This document shows, one piece after another, positions 7,684 through 16,118 of a DNA stretch of 64,000 nucleotides. How positions within the stretch are numbered: the first letter of the stretch is position 1; every line of letters begins with the position of its first letter. The DNA lies in contig NZ_MVHC01000009.1 in NCBI RefSeq assembly GCF_002086455.1, positions 62,001 to 126,000 of the forward strand, read 5' to 3'. This DNA comes from Mycolicibacter algericus DSM 45454 (GTDB taxonomy: Bacteria > Actinomycetota > Actinomycetes > Mycobacteriales > Mycobacteriaceae). The translations under genes and the position numbers were made by a program. The notes beneath the pieces are model-generated. The model ran no database searches, was not told the origin of the DNA, and worked only from the letters and a program-made list of their open reading frames with translations.

Positions 7684-8726
7684 CCGACCGGGTACTCGAT
7701 GAGTTGGGTTACTACCTGCTGGCCGGTGCCGGTGGCGAGGGTCCGGCCGCGCTGATGGACGAGGCCCGCCGTGGTGAGGAACTCGGGTTCGGTACCGCGT
7801 TCATCTCCGAGCGCTGGAACGTCAAGGAGGCGTCATCGCTGGTAGGGGCGGCGTGCGCGGTCACCGGCCGGATGCAGGTCGCCACCGCGGCAACCAATCA
7901 CAACACCCGTCATCCGCTGATCACGGCGTCGTGGGCGACCACCATGCACCGGCTGTCCGGCGGCCGCTTCACCCTGGGCATCGGCCGTGGCGTGGCGGCC
8001 ATGTACGCCGCGTTCGGCATCCCCGGCGTCACCACGGCGCAAATGGCCGATTTCGCGCAGGTGATGCGGCGGCTTTGGCACGGTGAGGTGATCTTCAACC
8101 ACGACGGGCCGATAGGTCGTTATCAGGTGCTGTTTCTGGATCCCGACTTCGACGAAGACATCCGGCTGGCGCTGGTGGCGTTCGGCCCGAAGACCCTCGA
8201 GCTGGGCGGCGTGTTGTTCGACGACGTCATCCTGCACACCTACTTCACGCCGGAAACGTTGCAGCGCAGCGTGAAGACGGTCAAGGACGCCGCGGAACGG
8301 GCCGGTCGCGATCCCGCCGATGTGCGGGTGTGGTCGTGTTTTGCCACCGTCGGCGATCACCTGCCCGAGGAGTTGCGGCTGAAGAAGACCGTCGCGAGGC
8401 TCGCCACCTACCTGCAGGGCTACGGCGATCTGATGGTGCGTACCAACAACTGGGATTCTGCTGTGCTGCAGCGATTCCGGGAGGACCCGGTGGTGACCTC
8501 GATCGCAGGCGGCATCGACCACAAGGCCACCGCCGAGCAGATCGAGCACATCGCCACCCTGATCCCCGACGAATGGCTGGAACCGGCGGCCACCGGTTCG
8601 GCGCGGCAGTGCGCCGAGCGCATCCGGGCGGAGTTCGGCTACGGGGCCGACGCGGTGATCATGCACGGCGCCACGCCCGACGAGTTGGAGCCGGTGGTGC
8701 GCGCCTACCGCGACATCACGCGCTGA
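7680..8726 (+). CDS. LLM-class flavin/F420-dependent oxidoreductase
   Basis: 348 residues from an ATG at 7680 overlapping the preceding stop. Luciferase-like TIM barrel with the features of the mycobacterial TIGR03857-type group: GFGTAFISERWNVKEAS at strand 2, AATNHNTRHPL, RLSGGRFTLGIGRGVAAMY (cofactor phosphate-binding region), and a C-terminal cap ending in VIMHGATPDELEPVVRAY. Most mycobacterial members use coenzyme F420. Last gene of the operon, followed by a hairpin element and the convergent mftR. It is the candidate redox step of the cluster; whether F420 or FMN is used is inferred from family membership only. Confidence 0.82.
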   Translation: MTDRVLDELGYYLLAGAGGEGPAALMDEARRGEELGFGTAFISERWNVKEASSLVGAACAVTGRMQVATAATNHNTRHPLITASWATTMHRLSGGRFTLGIGRGVAAMYAAFGIPGVTTAQMADFAQVMRRLWHGEVIFNHDGPIGRYQVLFLDPDFDEDIRLALVAFGPKTLELGGVLFDDVILHTYFTPETLQRSVKTVKDAAERAGRDPADVRVWSCFATVGDHLPEELRLKKTVARLATYLQGYGDLMVRTNNWDSAVLQRFREDPVVTSIAGGIDHKATAEQIEHIATLIPDEWLEPAATGSARQCAERIRAEFGYGADAVIMHGATPDELEPVVRAYRDITR

Positions 8727-8740
8727 GCCGGCCCCTCATC

Positions 8741-8804
8741 GTGCGCGAGCGTGCGTAAACCCGGTGTCCTGAGCGGTGTGTCGGGCGGGGACACGCACTC
8801 TCAC
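8741..8804. terminator. Hairpin element between convergent genes (family copy 1)
   Basis: Lies between the end of the LLM oxidoreductase and the end of mftR. Outer arms pair GAGCGTGCGT with ACGCACTCTC (9 of 10), and inner GC-rich segments (CCCGG and CGGGG) can pair further. There is no T-tract, as is common in mycobacteria. The same sequence pattern recurs at 57663-57728 and, in part, near 32865-32925. Probably a bidirectional terminator. Confidence 0.5.
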
Positions 8805-8816
8805 GGCAGAAGGGTG

Positions 8817-9416
8817 TCAGTCCAGACCGCCGCGGATGGTGTCGAACGCCTCGCCCAGGGCCTGCGGCAGCGCCAACTGCTCGTCACCCAGCCAGTGTTC
8901 GTAGGCGCTCAGCGCGACGCCGAGCATCGTCCACGCCACCGTCTGCGGCCGCAGGTCGGCCGGCGCCACCCCGGCCCGGCGCGCCACGAACTCGGCGATG
9001 ACACTGCGCCAACCCGCGTACATCGTCATCGAATACGCCTGTAGTTCGTCGGTCTGCAGGATCACCCGCATTCGGCGGCGATGCCGTGCCGTCTCACCCT
9101 CGTCAAAGGTGTTGAACGCCAACAGCGCCGCGCGCAGCGCATCACCGAGTGGGGCGTCGGGCTCGATACCGTCCAGCAGCTCGCGCAGTTGGTGCAGGTG
9201 GGCATCGAAGTCGCCCCAGGGGATGGCGTTCTTCGAGGGGTAGTACCGGAACAGCGTGCGGCGGGCGATCCCGGCGGCCTGCGCGACGTCGTCGACACTG
9301 ACCTCACTGAAGCCGCGGGTGGCGAACAGATCGATCGCCACGTGGGTGATGTGCTCCCGCGTGGTGGAGCGGCGACGGCCGACGCGCGCCTGCGCCTGCG
9401 ACTCGGTCCCGGCCAC
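8817..9416 (-). CDS. mftR: MftR, TetR-family regulator of the mycofactocin locus
   Basis: 199-residue TetR repressor. The N-terminal helix-turn-helix reads [30 protein letters not shown], shown here only to locate it at about residues 38-65; the rest is a helical ligand domain. It closely matches the mycofactocin-system regulator by sequence and by position, divergent from mftA. The frame is open to 9527, but the GTG at 9416 has GGGAGA 5 nt upstream and gives the normal MftR length. MftR from other mycobacteria is reported to respond to long-chain acyl-CoA. It is expected to bind in the 109-bp region between 9416 and 9526. Confidence 0.9.
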   Translation of the reverse strand: MAGTESQAQARVGRRRSTTREHITHVAIDLFATRGFSEVSVDDVAQAAGIARRTLFRYYPSKNAIPWGDFDAHLHQLRELLDGIEPDAPLGDALRAALLAFNTFDEGETARHRRRMRVILQTDELQAYSMTMYAGWRSVIAEFVARRAGVAPADLRPQTVAWTMLGVALSAYEHWLGDEQLALPQALGEAFDTIRGGLD

Positions 9417-9436
9417 TTTTCTCCCGACCCACTTCC

Positions 9437-9458
9437 ATATCGGCACTCGATGCCATAT
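9437..9458. promoter_or_regulatory. Candidate MftR operator
   Basis: In the mftR/mftA divergent region, ATATcGGCA (9437-9445) and TGCCATAT (9451-9458) form an inverted repeat around CTCGA, with one inserted base in the left arm. A second inverted repeat, CGACAG-tgcg-CTGTCG, lies at 9482-9497, closer to mftA. Either could be the repressor site; the assignment to MftR is by position. Confidence 0.45.
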
Positions 9459-9525
9459 TCTGTCCGGGATTGTGACCGATCCGACAGTGCGCTGTCGACC
9501 CCCACCGCAAAGAAAGGCCCGGCCC

Positions 9526-9627
9526 ATGGACGCTCAGCAGCAGACCGAAGCCAGCACCGACACCGACCTCGTCGTCGAGAACCTGGTCGAAGAGGTGTCC
9601 ATCGACGGCATGTGCGGGGTCTACTGA
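9526..9627 (+). CDS. mftA: MftA, mycofactocin precursor peptide
   Basis: 33-residue ribosomal peptide, too short for routine ORF calling. It begins with an ATG 7 nt after AAAGG and ends in the diagnostic core IDGMCGVY. The terminal Val-Tyr is the part that MftC decarboxylates and cross-links, MftE cleaves off, and MftD deaminates. The acidic leader ([11 protein letters not shown]) is what MftB binds. Its stop codon is 2 nt before the GTG of mftB, so the two are probably translationally coupled. Identification is by the C-terminal signature and by the flanking mftR and mftB. Confidence 0.97.
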   Translation: MDAQQQTEASTDTDLVVENLVEEVSIDGMCGVY

Positions 9628-9629
9628 CC

Positions 9630-9947
9630 GTGGCGGCCGCCGCCGGGGCGGCGCGCGCCACCGACACCTTCGATCCGGACCGTGGCTGGCGTCTGCATCC
9701 GCAGGTGTCGGTTCGGCCCGAGACTTTCGGCGCACTGCTGTATCACTTCGGGACGCGCAAGCTGTCGTTCCTGAAGAACCTCACCATGGTCACGCTGGTC
9801 ACCTCGCTGGCCGAGCACCCCGACGCGCGGTCGGCGTGCCGCGCAGCCGGCATCGATCCCGGCGCGGAGTCGGCTTACCTGCGTGCCCTGGGCGTCCTGG
9901 CGGCGTCCGACATCCTGATCCCCGCGGACCCGAAGGAGACACCGTGA
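9630..9947 (+). CDS. mftB: MftB, peptide chaperone (RRE) for mycofactocin
   Basis: 105 residues if started at the GTG at 9630; a slightly later start cannot be excluded. Small RiPP recognition element protein of the PqqD-like winged-helix class that delivers MftA to the radical SAM enzyme MftC. Visible features are the strand-rich N-terminus WRLHPQVSVRPETFGALLYH and the C-terminal helices ending LGVLAASDILIPAD. It overlaps mftC by 4 nt (GTGA) and follows mftA at 2 nt. Cytoplasmic. Confidence 0.93.
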   Translation: MAAAAGAARATDTFDPDRGWRLHPQVSVRPETFGALLYHFGTRKLSFLKNLTMVTLVTSLAEHPDARSACRAAGIDPGAESAYLRALGVLAASDILIPADPKETP

Positions 9948-11131
9948 CCGCTCCAGCCGTAGCCCCGAGCCTGGTCGAGCACTTCGAGCACGGCCTGGAA
10001 TCGCCGATCTGCCTGACCTGGGAGCTCACCTACGCCTGCAACCTGGCCTGCGTGCACTGCCTGTCGGCGTCCGGGCGGCGCGACCCGCGTGAGCTGTCCA
10101 CAAGGGCGTGCAAGGACATCATCGACGAGCTGGAACGCATGCAGGTGTTCTACGTCAACATCGGCGGTGGCGAACCCACGGTGCGAGACGACTTCTGGGA
10201 ACTGGTGGACTACGCCACTGCCCATCACGTCGGGGTGAAGTTCTCCACCAACGGCCTGCGGATCACCCCGGAGGTGGCGGCCAGGCTGGCGGCCAGCGAC
10301 TACGTCGACGTCCAGATCTCGCTGGACGGCGCCACCGCCGAGGTCAACGACCCGATTCGCGGCAAAGGCTCCTTCGACATGGCGGTCCGTGCGCTGGAGA
10401 ACCTGTCCGCGGCAGGCTTCGCCGACACCAAGATCTCAGTCGTGGCGACCCGCCACAACATCGACCAGCTCGATGACTTCGCCGCGCTGGCAGCGCGATA
10501 CGGCGCCACGCTGCGAATCACCCGGCTGCGCCCGTCCGGTCGCGGCGTCGACGTCTGGGATGACTTGCACCCCACCGCCGCCCAACAGCGCCAGCTGTAC
10601 GACTGGCTCGTCGCCAAGGGCGACGGGGTGCTGACCGGGGACTCCTTCTTCCACCTGGCGCCGCTCGGCGAGTCCGGTGCGCTGGCCGGCCTGAACATGT
10701 GCGGAGCCGGACGGGTGGTCTGCCTGATCGACCCGGTCGGTGACGTTTACGCCTGCCCGTTCGCCATCCACGACCAGTTCTTGGCCGGAAATGTGTTGAC
10801 CGACGGCGGGTTCGATCAGGTGTGGAAGCACTCCAAGCTGTTCAACGAGCTGCGCAGCCCCACGGCGGGCGGCGCCTGTGCCAGCTGCCCGCTGTATGAC
10901 ACCTGCCGGGGCGGCTGCATGGCCGCCAAGTTCTTCACCGGCCTGCCGATGGACGGACCCGACCCCGAATGCGTTCGTGGGTTCGGCGAGCAGGCGCTGG
11001 CCGGCGACCGACAGAAGCCGCGTCCGAGCAGCGACCACTCGCGTGGAAAGCGCAGCAGCACAAGACAATCCCTTACCCTGCTCAATCCGGCGAAGCCGCC
11101 CAAGCGGCTGTGCGATGAAAGTCCGGTCTGA
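9944..11131 (+). CDS. mftC: MftC, radical SAM mycofactocin maturase
   Basis: 395 residues. The radical SAM cluster motif CNLACVHC gives C32-x3-C36-x2-C39, followed by GGGEPT for SAM binding. A SPASM domain near the C-terminus has cysteines in CGAGRVVCLIDPVGDVYAC and CASCPLYDTCRGGC for auxiliary Fe-S clusters. The enzyme oxidatively decarboxylates the C-terminal Tyr of MftA and then forms the Val-Tyr lactam bond. The GTG start overlaps the mftB stop. About 35 residues beyond the last cysteine form a basic tail (KPPKRLCDESPV end). The gene is 3 nt from mftD. Confidence 0.96.
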   Translation: MTAPAVAPSLVEHFEHGLESPICLTWELTYACNLACVHCLSASGRRDPRELSTRACKDIIDELERMQVFYVNIGGGEPTVRDDFWELVDYATAHHVGVKFSTNGLRITPEVAARLAASDYVDVQISLDGATAEVNDPIRGKGSFDMAVRALENLSAAGFADTKISVVATRHNIDQLDDFAALAARYGATLRITRLRPSGRGVDVWDDLHPTAAQQRQLYDWLVAKGDGVLTGDSFFHLAPLGESGALAGLNMCGAGRVVCLIDPVGDVYACPFAIHDQFLAGNVLTDGGFDQVWKHSKLFNELRSPTAGGACASCPLYDTCRGGCMAAKFFTGLPMDGPDPECVRGFGEQALAGDRQKPRPSSDHSRGKRSSTRQSLTLLNPAKPPKRLCDESPV

Positions 11132-11134
11132 TCG

Positions 11135-12328
11135 ATGGCTCGTGATATCTGGTTCGAAACCGTCGCCATCGCCCAGGAGCGAGCGCGCAAACGCCTCCCG
11201 AAGTCCGCGTACTCGTCGCTGATCTCAGCCAGCGAGAAGGGCGTGACCGTCTCCGACAACGTCGAGGCGTTCAGCGAGCTGGGTTTCGCTCCGCACGTGG
11301 TCGGCGCGTGCGAGAAACGTGATCTGTCGACTACCGTTATGGGCCAGGAGCTTTCGTTTCCGGTAATGATCTCGCCGACGGGCGTGCAGGCGGTGGACCC
11401 GGACGGCGAGGTCGCTGTCGCGCGGGCCGCCGCCGCGCGCGGCACCGCTATGGGCCTGTCGTCGTTCGCCAGCAAGCCGATGGAAGAAGTCATCGCCGCC
11501 AACCCCAAGACCTTCTTCCAGATCTACTGGCTCGGGGGCCGCGATGCGATCGCCGAACGCGTCGAGCGCGCCCGGGCCGCCGGTGCGGTGGGCCTGATTG
11601 CCACCACCGATTGGTCCTTCTCGCACGGCCGGGACTGGGGAAGCCCCAAGATCCCGGAGCAGATGGATCTCAAGACCATGATCAAGATGATGCCCGAGGC
11701 CCTGGGCCGGCCGCGGTGGTTTTTGCAGTGGGCCAAGACCCTGCGCCCGCCGAGCTTGCGGGTGCCCAACCAGGGCCGACGCGGCGAACCGGGTCCGCCG
11801 TTCTTCCAGGCCTACGGCGAGTGGATGGGAACACCGCCGCCGACCTGGGAGGACATCGCGTGGCTGCGCGAACTCTGGGGCGGGCCCTTCATGCTCAAGG
11901 GTGTCATGCGGGTCGACGATGCGAAAAAGGCTGTAGACGCTGGAGTTTCGGCGATCTCCGTGTCGAACCACGGTGGTAACAACCTGGACGGCACACCGGC
12001 GGCGATCCGGGCGCTGCCCGCTGTCGCCGAGGCGGTCGGCGGCCAGATCGATGTTTTGCTGGATGGTGGCATCCGACGGGGCAGCGACGTCGTCAAGGCG
12101 GTGGCGCTGGGCGCCCGGGCGGTGATGATCGGCCGCGCCTACCTGTGGGGGCTGGCCGCGGCCGGCCAGCCCGGGGTGGAGAACGTCCTCGACATCCTGC
12201 GCGGCGGGATCGACTCGGCCCTGATGGGGCTCGGGCGGGCCTCCGTGCACGATCTGTCGCCGGACGACATCCTGATCCCGCCCGGTTTCGCCCGCGCGCT
12301 CGGTGTGCCCTCCGACGGAGGCCGGTAG
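11135..12328 (+). CDS. mftD: MftD, FMN-dependent pre-mycofactocin synthase
   Basis: 397 residues, alpha-hydroxy-acid oxidase family with an FMN TIM barrel. Visible motifs are SPTGVQAVDPDGE, the active-site stretch SVSNHGGNNLDGT, which carries the conserved His, and DGGIRRGSDVVKA with GRAYLWGLAA for phosphate binding. It oxidatively deaminates the AHDP intermediate to give the redox-active alpha-keto lactam of mycofactocin. The ATG is 3 nt after mftC. A 170-nt gap follows before mftE, so mftE-G may have an additional promoter. Confidence 0.95.
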   Translation: MARDIWFETVAIAQERARKRLPKSAYSSLISASEKGVTVSDNVEAFSELGFAPHVVGACEKRDLSTTVMGQELSFPVMISPTGVQAVDPDGEVAVARAAAARGTAMGLSSFASKPMEEVIAANPKTFFQIYWLGGRDAIAERVERARAAGAVGLIATTDWSFSHGRDWGSPKIPEQMDLKTMIKMMPEALGRPRWFLQWAKTLRPPSLRVPNQGRRGEPGPPFFQAYGEWMGTPPPTWEDIAWLRELWGGPFMLKGVMRVDDAKKAVDAGVSAISVSNHGGNNLDGTPAAIRALPAVAEAVGGQIDVLLDGGIRRGSDVVKAVALGARAVMIGRAYLWGLAAAGQPGVENVLDILRGGIDSALMGLGRASVHDLSPDDILIPPGFARALGVPSDGGR

Positions 12329-12498
12329 CCCGCTCAGGCCGTCCACCTGCGAACTCCCGGCCTATCCCTGGTACTGCCGTGGCGGACGGGACGGGCGTGA
12401 TGTTCGGCGATCGCTCCGGAGTGCCGATGGCCAGGAATTTCTTTGCCTTCCCTGTCAATAACTGGTGTACGGCAGGTGAATTCGCTTACCATCGTCCG

Positions 12499-13254
12499 AT
12501 GGCGGTTCGTGGCGACCTCGGTAGTTCGACCTGGGACGAGCTGCAGAACCGGCTACAGCGCCAGCTGCCGGGGCAGTCGCTGACCCTGCTGGTCCCGGTC
12601 GGGTCGACCGAACAGCACGGACGGCACCTGCCGCTGGACACCGACACCCGGATCGCGCAGGCGCTCGCGCGGGCGGTGGCCGGGCGGCTGCGCAGAACCG
12701 CGTCGGGGCGCGATGAGCACGCCTGGTCGGTGGCGCCCGCGGTGGCCTACGGCGCCAGTGGGGAGCACCAGAGCTTCGCCGGAACCATCTCGATCGGCAC
12801 CGAGGTGCTGAGTCGAGTGTTGCTGGAGTACGGCCGGTCGGCCTGCTGCTGGGCGCAACGGGTGGTCTTCGTCAACGGTCACGGCGGCAACGTGCCCGCG
12901 CTGGCCGAGGCGGTGGGCCGGTTGCGCTTCGAAGCGCGCGATGTCGCCTGGCTGCCGTGTGCCACTGCGGCGGCCGATGCGCACGCGGGTCACACCGAAA
13001 CCTCTCTGCTGCTGTATCTTTCGCCCGACGACGTGAGATTTGAGCAGGCGCAGCCGGGTAACAGTGCCCCATTGGCGCAGCTGCTGCCGGCGATGCGGCG
13101 CGGCGGTGTCGCCGCAGTGAGTGCGGTCGGAGTGCTCGGTGACCCGACGACCGCCACCGCCGCCGAGGGGCAGCGACTGTTCGCCGAAATGCTGGACAGC
13201 GGTGTGGCGGCCATCCACGCCTGGGCTCCCGGGCCGGACGGGATGCTGCGATGA
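12499..13254 (+). CDS. mftE: MftE, creatininase-family peptidase
   Basis: 251 residues from the ATG at 12499; the frame is open further upstream across the intergenic gap but without a ribosome site. Creatininase-fold metal ligands are visible in [15 protein letters not shown] and VFVNGHGGN, and the AHAGHTETS segment carries further ligands. The enzyme releases the C-terminal dipeptide-derived AHDP from MftC-modified MftA. It overlaps mftF by 4 nt. The 170-nt gap on its 5' side (12329-12498) has no other gene and is more AT-rich near 12440-12490, consistent with an internal promoter. Confidence 0.93.
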   Translation: MAVRGDLGSSTWDELQNRLQRQLPGQSLTLLVPVGSTEQHGRHLPLDTDTRIAQALARAVAGRLRRTASGRDEHAWSVAPAVAYGASGEHQSFAGTISIGTEVLSRVLLEYGRSACCWAQRVVFVNGHGGNVPALAEAVGRLRFEARDVAWLPCATAAADAHAGHTETSLLLYLSPDDVRFEQAQPGNSAPLAQLLPAMRRGGVAAVSAVGVLGDPTTATAAEGQRLFAEMLDSGVAAIHAWAPGPDGMLR

Positions 13255-14666
13255 CCCCGGCCCGACTTCCTGACGGTTTCGCGGTGCAGGTAGACCGGAA
13301 GGTGCGGGTGCTGGGCCGTGGGTCGACGTTGTTGGGCGGTTCACCAACCCGGCTGCTGCGGCTGGCGCCTGCCGCCCAGGGGATGCTCTCCGACGGCCGC
13401 CTGGAAGTACGCGACGCCGTCAGTGCCCAACTGGCCCGAACCCTGCTCGACGCCACGGTGGCCCATCCGCGGCCGGCGGGCGGGCCGTCACATCGTGATG
13501 TGACCGTCGTTATCCCGGTGCGGGACAACGTCATCGGGCTCAAACGGTTGATCGCGTCGCTGCGCGGGTTGCGCGTGGTCGTGGTGGACGACGGATCGCA
13601 GGCCCCGGTCTGCAGGGACGACCTGGCAGCGGCGCATTGCTGCGAGGTCGAGGTGCTGCGCCACCCGGAGGCAAGGGGGCCCGCGGCCGCGCGCAATACC
13701 GGACTCGGCGCCTGCACGACGGATTTCGTGGCGTTCCTGGACTCCGATGTGGTGCCGCGCCGGGGCTGGCTGGAAGCGCTGCTCGGGCACTTCTGCGATC
13801 CCACCGTGGCGCTGGTCGCCCCCCGGATCGTCGGTATGGCCGCTCACGACCACCTGGTGGCGCGGTACGAGGCCATCCGTTCGTCACTGGACCTCGGCGG
13901 GTGCGAGGCCCCGGTGGTCCCGTACGGCAAGGTCGCTTATGTGCCCAGCGCGGCGATCATCTGTCGCTGCTCGGCGCTGCGCGAGCTGGGCGGCTTCGAC
14001 GAGGAGCTGCGTTCCGGCGAGGACGTCGACCTGTGCTGGCGGCTGGTGGACGCCGGCAGCAGGTTGCGCTACGAGCCGATCGCGCTGGTGGCCCACGATC
14101 ATCGGGTGGCATTACGGGATTGGGTGGCGCGCAAGGCATTTTACGGTGGCTCGGCGGCACCTCTGTCGGCGCGTCACCCGGACAAGACGGCGCCGATGGT
14201 GATCTCCGGCTGGGCGCTGGCGGGTTGGGCGGTGATGGCGCTCGGGTCGGCGCTGGGCTACCTGGTGTCGGCGGCGATCACGGCGCTGACCGGCCATCGG
14301 GTCGCCAGGTCGATGCGCGGAGCTGACACCGCGCCCGCCGACGTGCTGGCGGTGACGCTGCGTGGCCTGGCGGCGGCCGGGCTCCAGATCGCGTCGGCGC
14401 TGTGCCGGCACTACTGGCCGATTGCGCTGCTGGCCGCGTGCGTGTCGCAGCGCTGCCGGCGGGTGGTGCTGCTGGCGGCGGTCAGCGACGGAATAGTGGA
14501 CTGGTTGCGGCATGCCCGCTGCGACGGCGACGACTCCCGCCCGCTCGGGCTGCCCGCCTACCTGCTGCTCAAGCGGGTCGACGATCTGGCGTACGGGGCC
14601 GGCCTGTGGGGCGGGGTGCTGCGGGAGCGCAACTTTGCCGCACTCAAGCCACAGATCCGCAGTTAG
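13251..14666 (+). CDS. mftF: MftF, mycofactocin glycosyltransferase
   Basis: 471 residues. The GT2 domain has [36 protein letters not shown], a DSD metal site ([12 protein letters not shown]) and a [14 protein letters not shown] acceptor motif. The C-terminal third has hydrophobic segments ([19 protein letters not shown] and a second stretch around [10 protein letters not shown]) suggesting membrane association. It adds beta-1,4-linked glucose units to mycofactocin, giving the oligoglucosylated cofactor. The ATG overlaps the mftE stop (ATGA), and mftG begins 6 nt after its stop. Confidence 0.93.
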   Translation: MTPARLPDGFAVQVDRKVRVLGRGSTLLGGSPTRLLRLAPAAQGMLSDGRLEVRDAVSAQLARTLLDATVAHPRPAGGPSHRDVTVVIPVRDNVIGLKRLIASLRGLRVVVVDDGSQAPVCRDDLAAAHCCEVEVLRHPEARGPAAARNTGLGACTTDFVAFLDSDVVPRRGWLEALLGHFCDPTVALVAPRIVGMAAHDHLVARYEAIRSSLDLGGCEAPVVPYGKVAYVPSAAIICRCSALRELGGFDEELRSGEDVDLCWRLVDAGSRLRYEPIALVAHDHRVALRDWVARKAFYGGSAAPLSARHPDKTAPMVISGWALAGWAVMALGSALGYLVSAAITALTGHRVARSMRGADTAPADVLAVTLRGLAAAGLQIASALCRHYWPIALLAACVSQRCRRVVLLAAVSDGIVDWLRHARCDGDDSRPLGLPAYLLLKRVDDLAYGAGLWGGVLRERNFAALKPQIRS

Positions 14667-14672
14667 GTCGCT

Positions 14673-16118
14673 TTGACGGTTCCGGTGGTGCACAGTGATG
14701 TGCTCGTGGTGGGTGCCGGTAGTGCGGGGTCGATTGTGGCAGAACGCCTCTCGGCAGACCCGGCGTGCACGGTGACAGTGTTGGAGGCCGGCGTCGGGTT
14801 GTCCGATCCGGTGCTGGCTGCCAAGGTGGCCGACGCCTCGCTGTTGCCGATCGATACCGCCAGCCCGTTGGTGCGGCGCTATGTCGCGCAGTTGACCGGC
14901 CACCCGGGCGCCGCGATGACGATAGTGCGTGGCGCGACCATCGGCGGCTCCGGCGCGGTCAACGGCGGCTACTTCTGCCGGGGGCTGCCCGGCGACCTCG
15001 ACAGCGACCTGTTCGGCTGGTCGTGGCCCGAGGTGCTGGAATCCTTTCGTGCCATCGAGACCGACCTGGACTTCGGCGGTGACCAACACGGCGACCGCGG
15101 TCCGATCCCCGTTCGGCGTACCCGTGAAATGTGCGAAGGCACAGCGCGATTCATTGCCGCGGCGGAGCGAGCGGGTTTCGGCTGGGTCGCGGACCTCAAC
15201 GACGCCGCTGCCGCAGCCGGGCCCGGAGTGGGCGCGGTGCCGCTGAACGTGGTCGACGGGGTACGCACCGGACCGGGGGCCGCCTATCTGCTCCCGGCAT
15301 TGCCGCGGACCAACCTGACGCTGCTCACCGGGGTGGCGGCGTTCGGCGTCGACATCGTAGGGGAGCGGGCCGTGGCGGTACGCGCGCTGGGCCCGGACGG
15401 TCCGTTGCGCCTGACGGCGGACCGAATCATATTGTGTGCCGGCGCGATAGGGTCGGCGCACCTGTTGATGCTGTCCGGTATCGGTGAGGAGGCGATGTTG
15501 CGGCACGTCGGCGTCGCCGTGCGATCGGTGCTGCCGGTCGGGGCGAACTGTGCCGATCACCCGGAATGGCTGGTGACGCCGGACTGGCAGGGAACGCCGG
15601 GACGTCCGCCGTTGGAGGCGGTGCTGTACCACGATGATCTCGAAATTCGGCCCTACACCACCGGTTTCGCCGGAATGGTCGGCGACCATGCGCCCGGGGA
15701 GCCGCCGCGCGTCGGCGTGGCATTGATGTCGCCGCGGGCGCGGGGGCGCGTGACACTGGTATCGGCGGACCCGCGGGTGGCGCCCCGTATCGAACTCCGC
15801 TACGACAGCGAGCCAGCCGACTTGGCGGCGCTCCGGGCCGGGGTGGAGCTCGTCGGGGCCATGCTGGGCGTGAAAGTCGATGCCGCGGCGCCGCACTGGT
15901 CGACGTCCCAACACCTGTGCGGCAGTGCCCCGATGGGCCGGGCCGACGACGCGTCCGCGGTGCTCGATGCGCAATGCCGGGTGCGCGGCATCGAGGGGCT
16001 GTGGGTGATCGACGGCTCGGCGCTGTCCCGGGTGCCCGGCCGCGGCCCGCACGCGACGATCGCGATGCTGGCGCACCGCGCGTCGGGCTTGATCGGCGGT
16101 CAGGCCCGCAGCCGGTAA
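14673..16118 (+). CDS. mftG: MftG, GMC-family mycofactocin-linked oxidoreductase
   Basis: 481 residues, glucose-methanol-choline flavoprotein. FAD motif VVGAGSAGSIVAERLSADP, GMC signature around GATIGGSGAVNGGYFCRG, and a C-terminal GMC_oxred_C region with GLWVIDGSALSRVPGRGPHA, including the catalytic His area. In mycobacteria MftG is proposed to reoxidise mycofactocinol and connect it to respiration. The start is uncertain: a TTG at 14673 with weak AGGT upstream, or GTG codons at 14685 or 14688. Its 3' end overlaps the convergent P450 gene by 19 nt. Confidence 0.9.
   Translation: MTVPVVHSDVLVVGAGSAGSIVAERLSADPACTVTVLEAGVGLSDPVLAAKVADASLLPIDTASPLVRRYVAQLTGHPGAAMTIVRGATIGGSGAVNGGYFCRGLPGDLDSDLFGWSWPEVLESFRAIETDLDFGGDQHGDRGPIPVRRTREMCEGTARFIAAAERAGFGWVADLNDAAAAAGPGVGAVPLNVVDGVRTGPGAAYLLPALPRTNLTLLTGVAAFGVDIVGERAVAVRALGPDGPLRLTADRIILCAGAIGSAHLLMLSGIGEEAMLRHVGVAVRSVLPVGANCADHPEWLVTPDWQGTPGRPPLEAVLYHDDLEIRPYTTGFAGMVGDHAPGEPPRVGVALMSPRARGRVTLVSADPRVAPRIELRYDSEPADLAALRAGVELVGAMLGVKVDAAAPHWSTSQHLCGSAPMGRADDASAVLDAQCRVRGIEGLWVIDGSALSRVPGRGPHATIAMLAHRASGLIGGQARSR

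Noticed and set aside
14112-16076. 654-codon minus-strand frame over mftG and mftF
   Set aside because: mftG has clear GMC motifs on the plus strand; the antisense product is His/Arg-rich with no family features.
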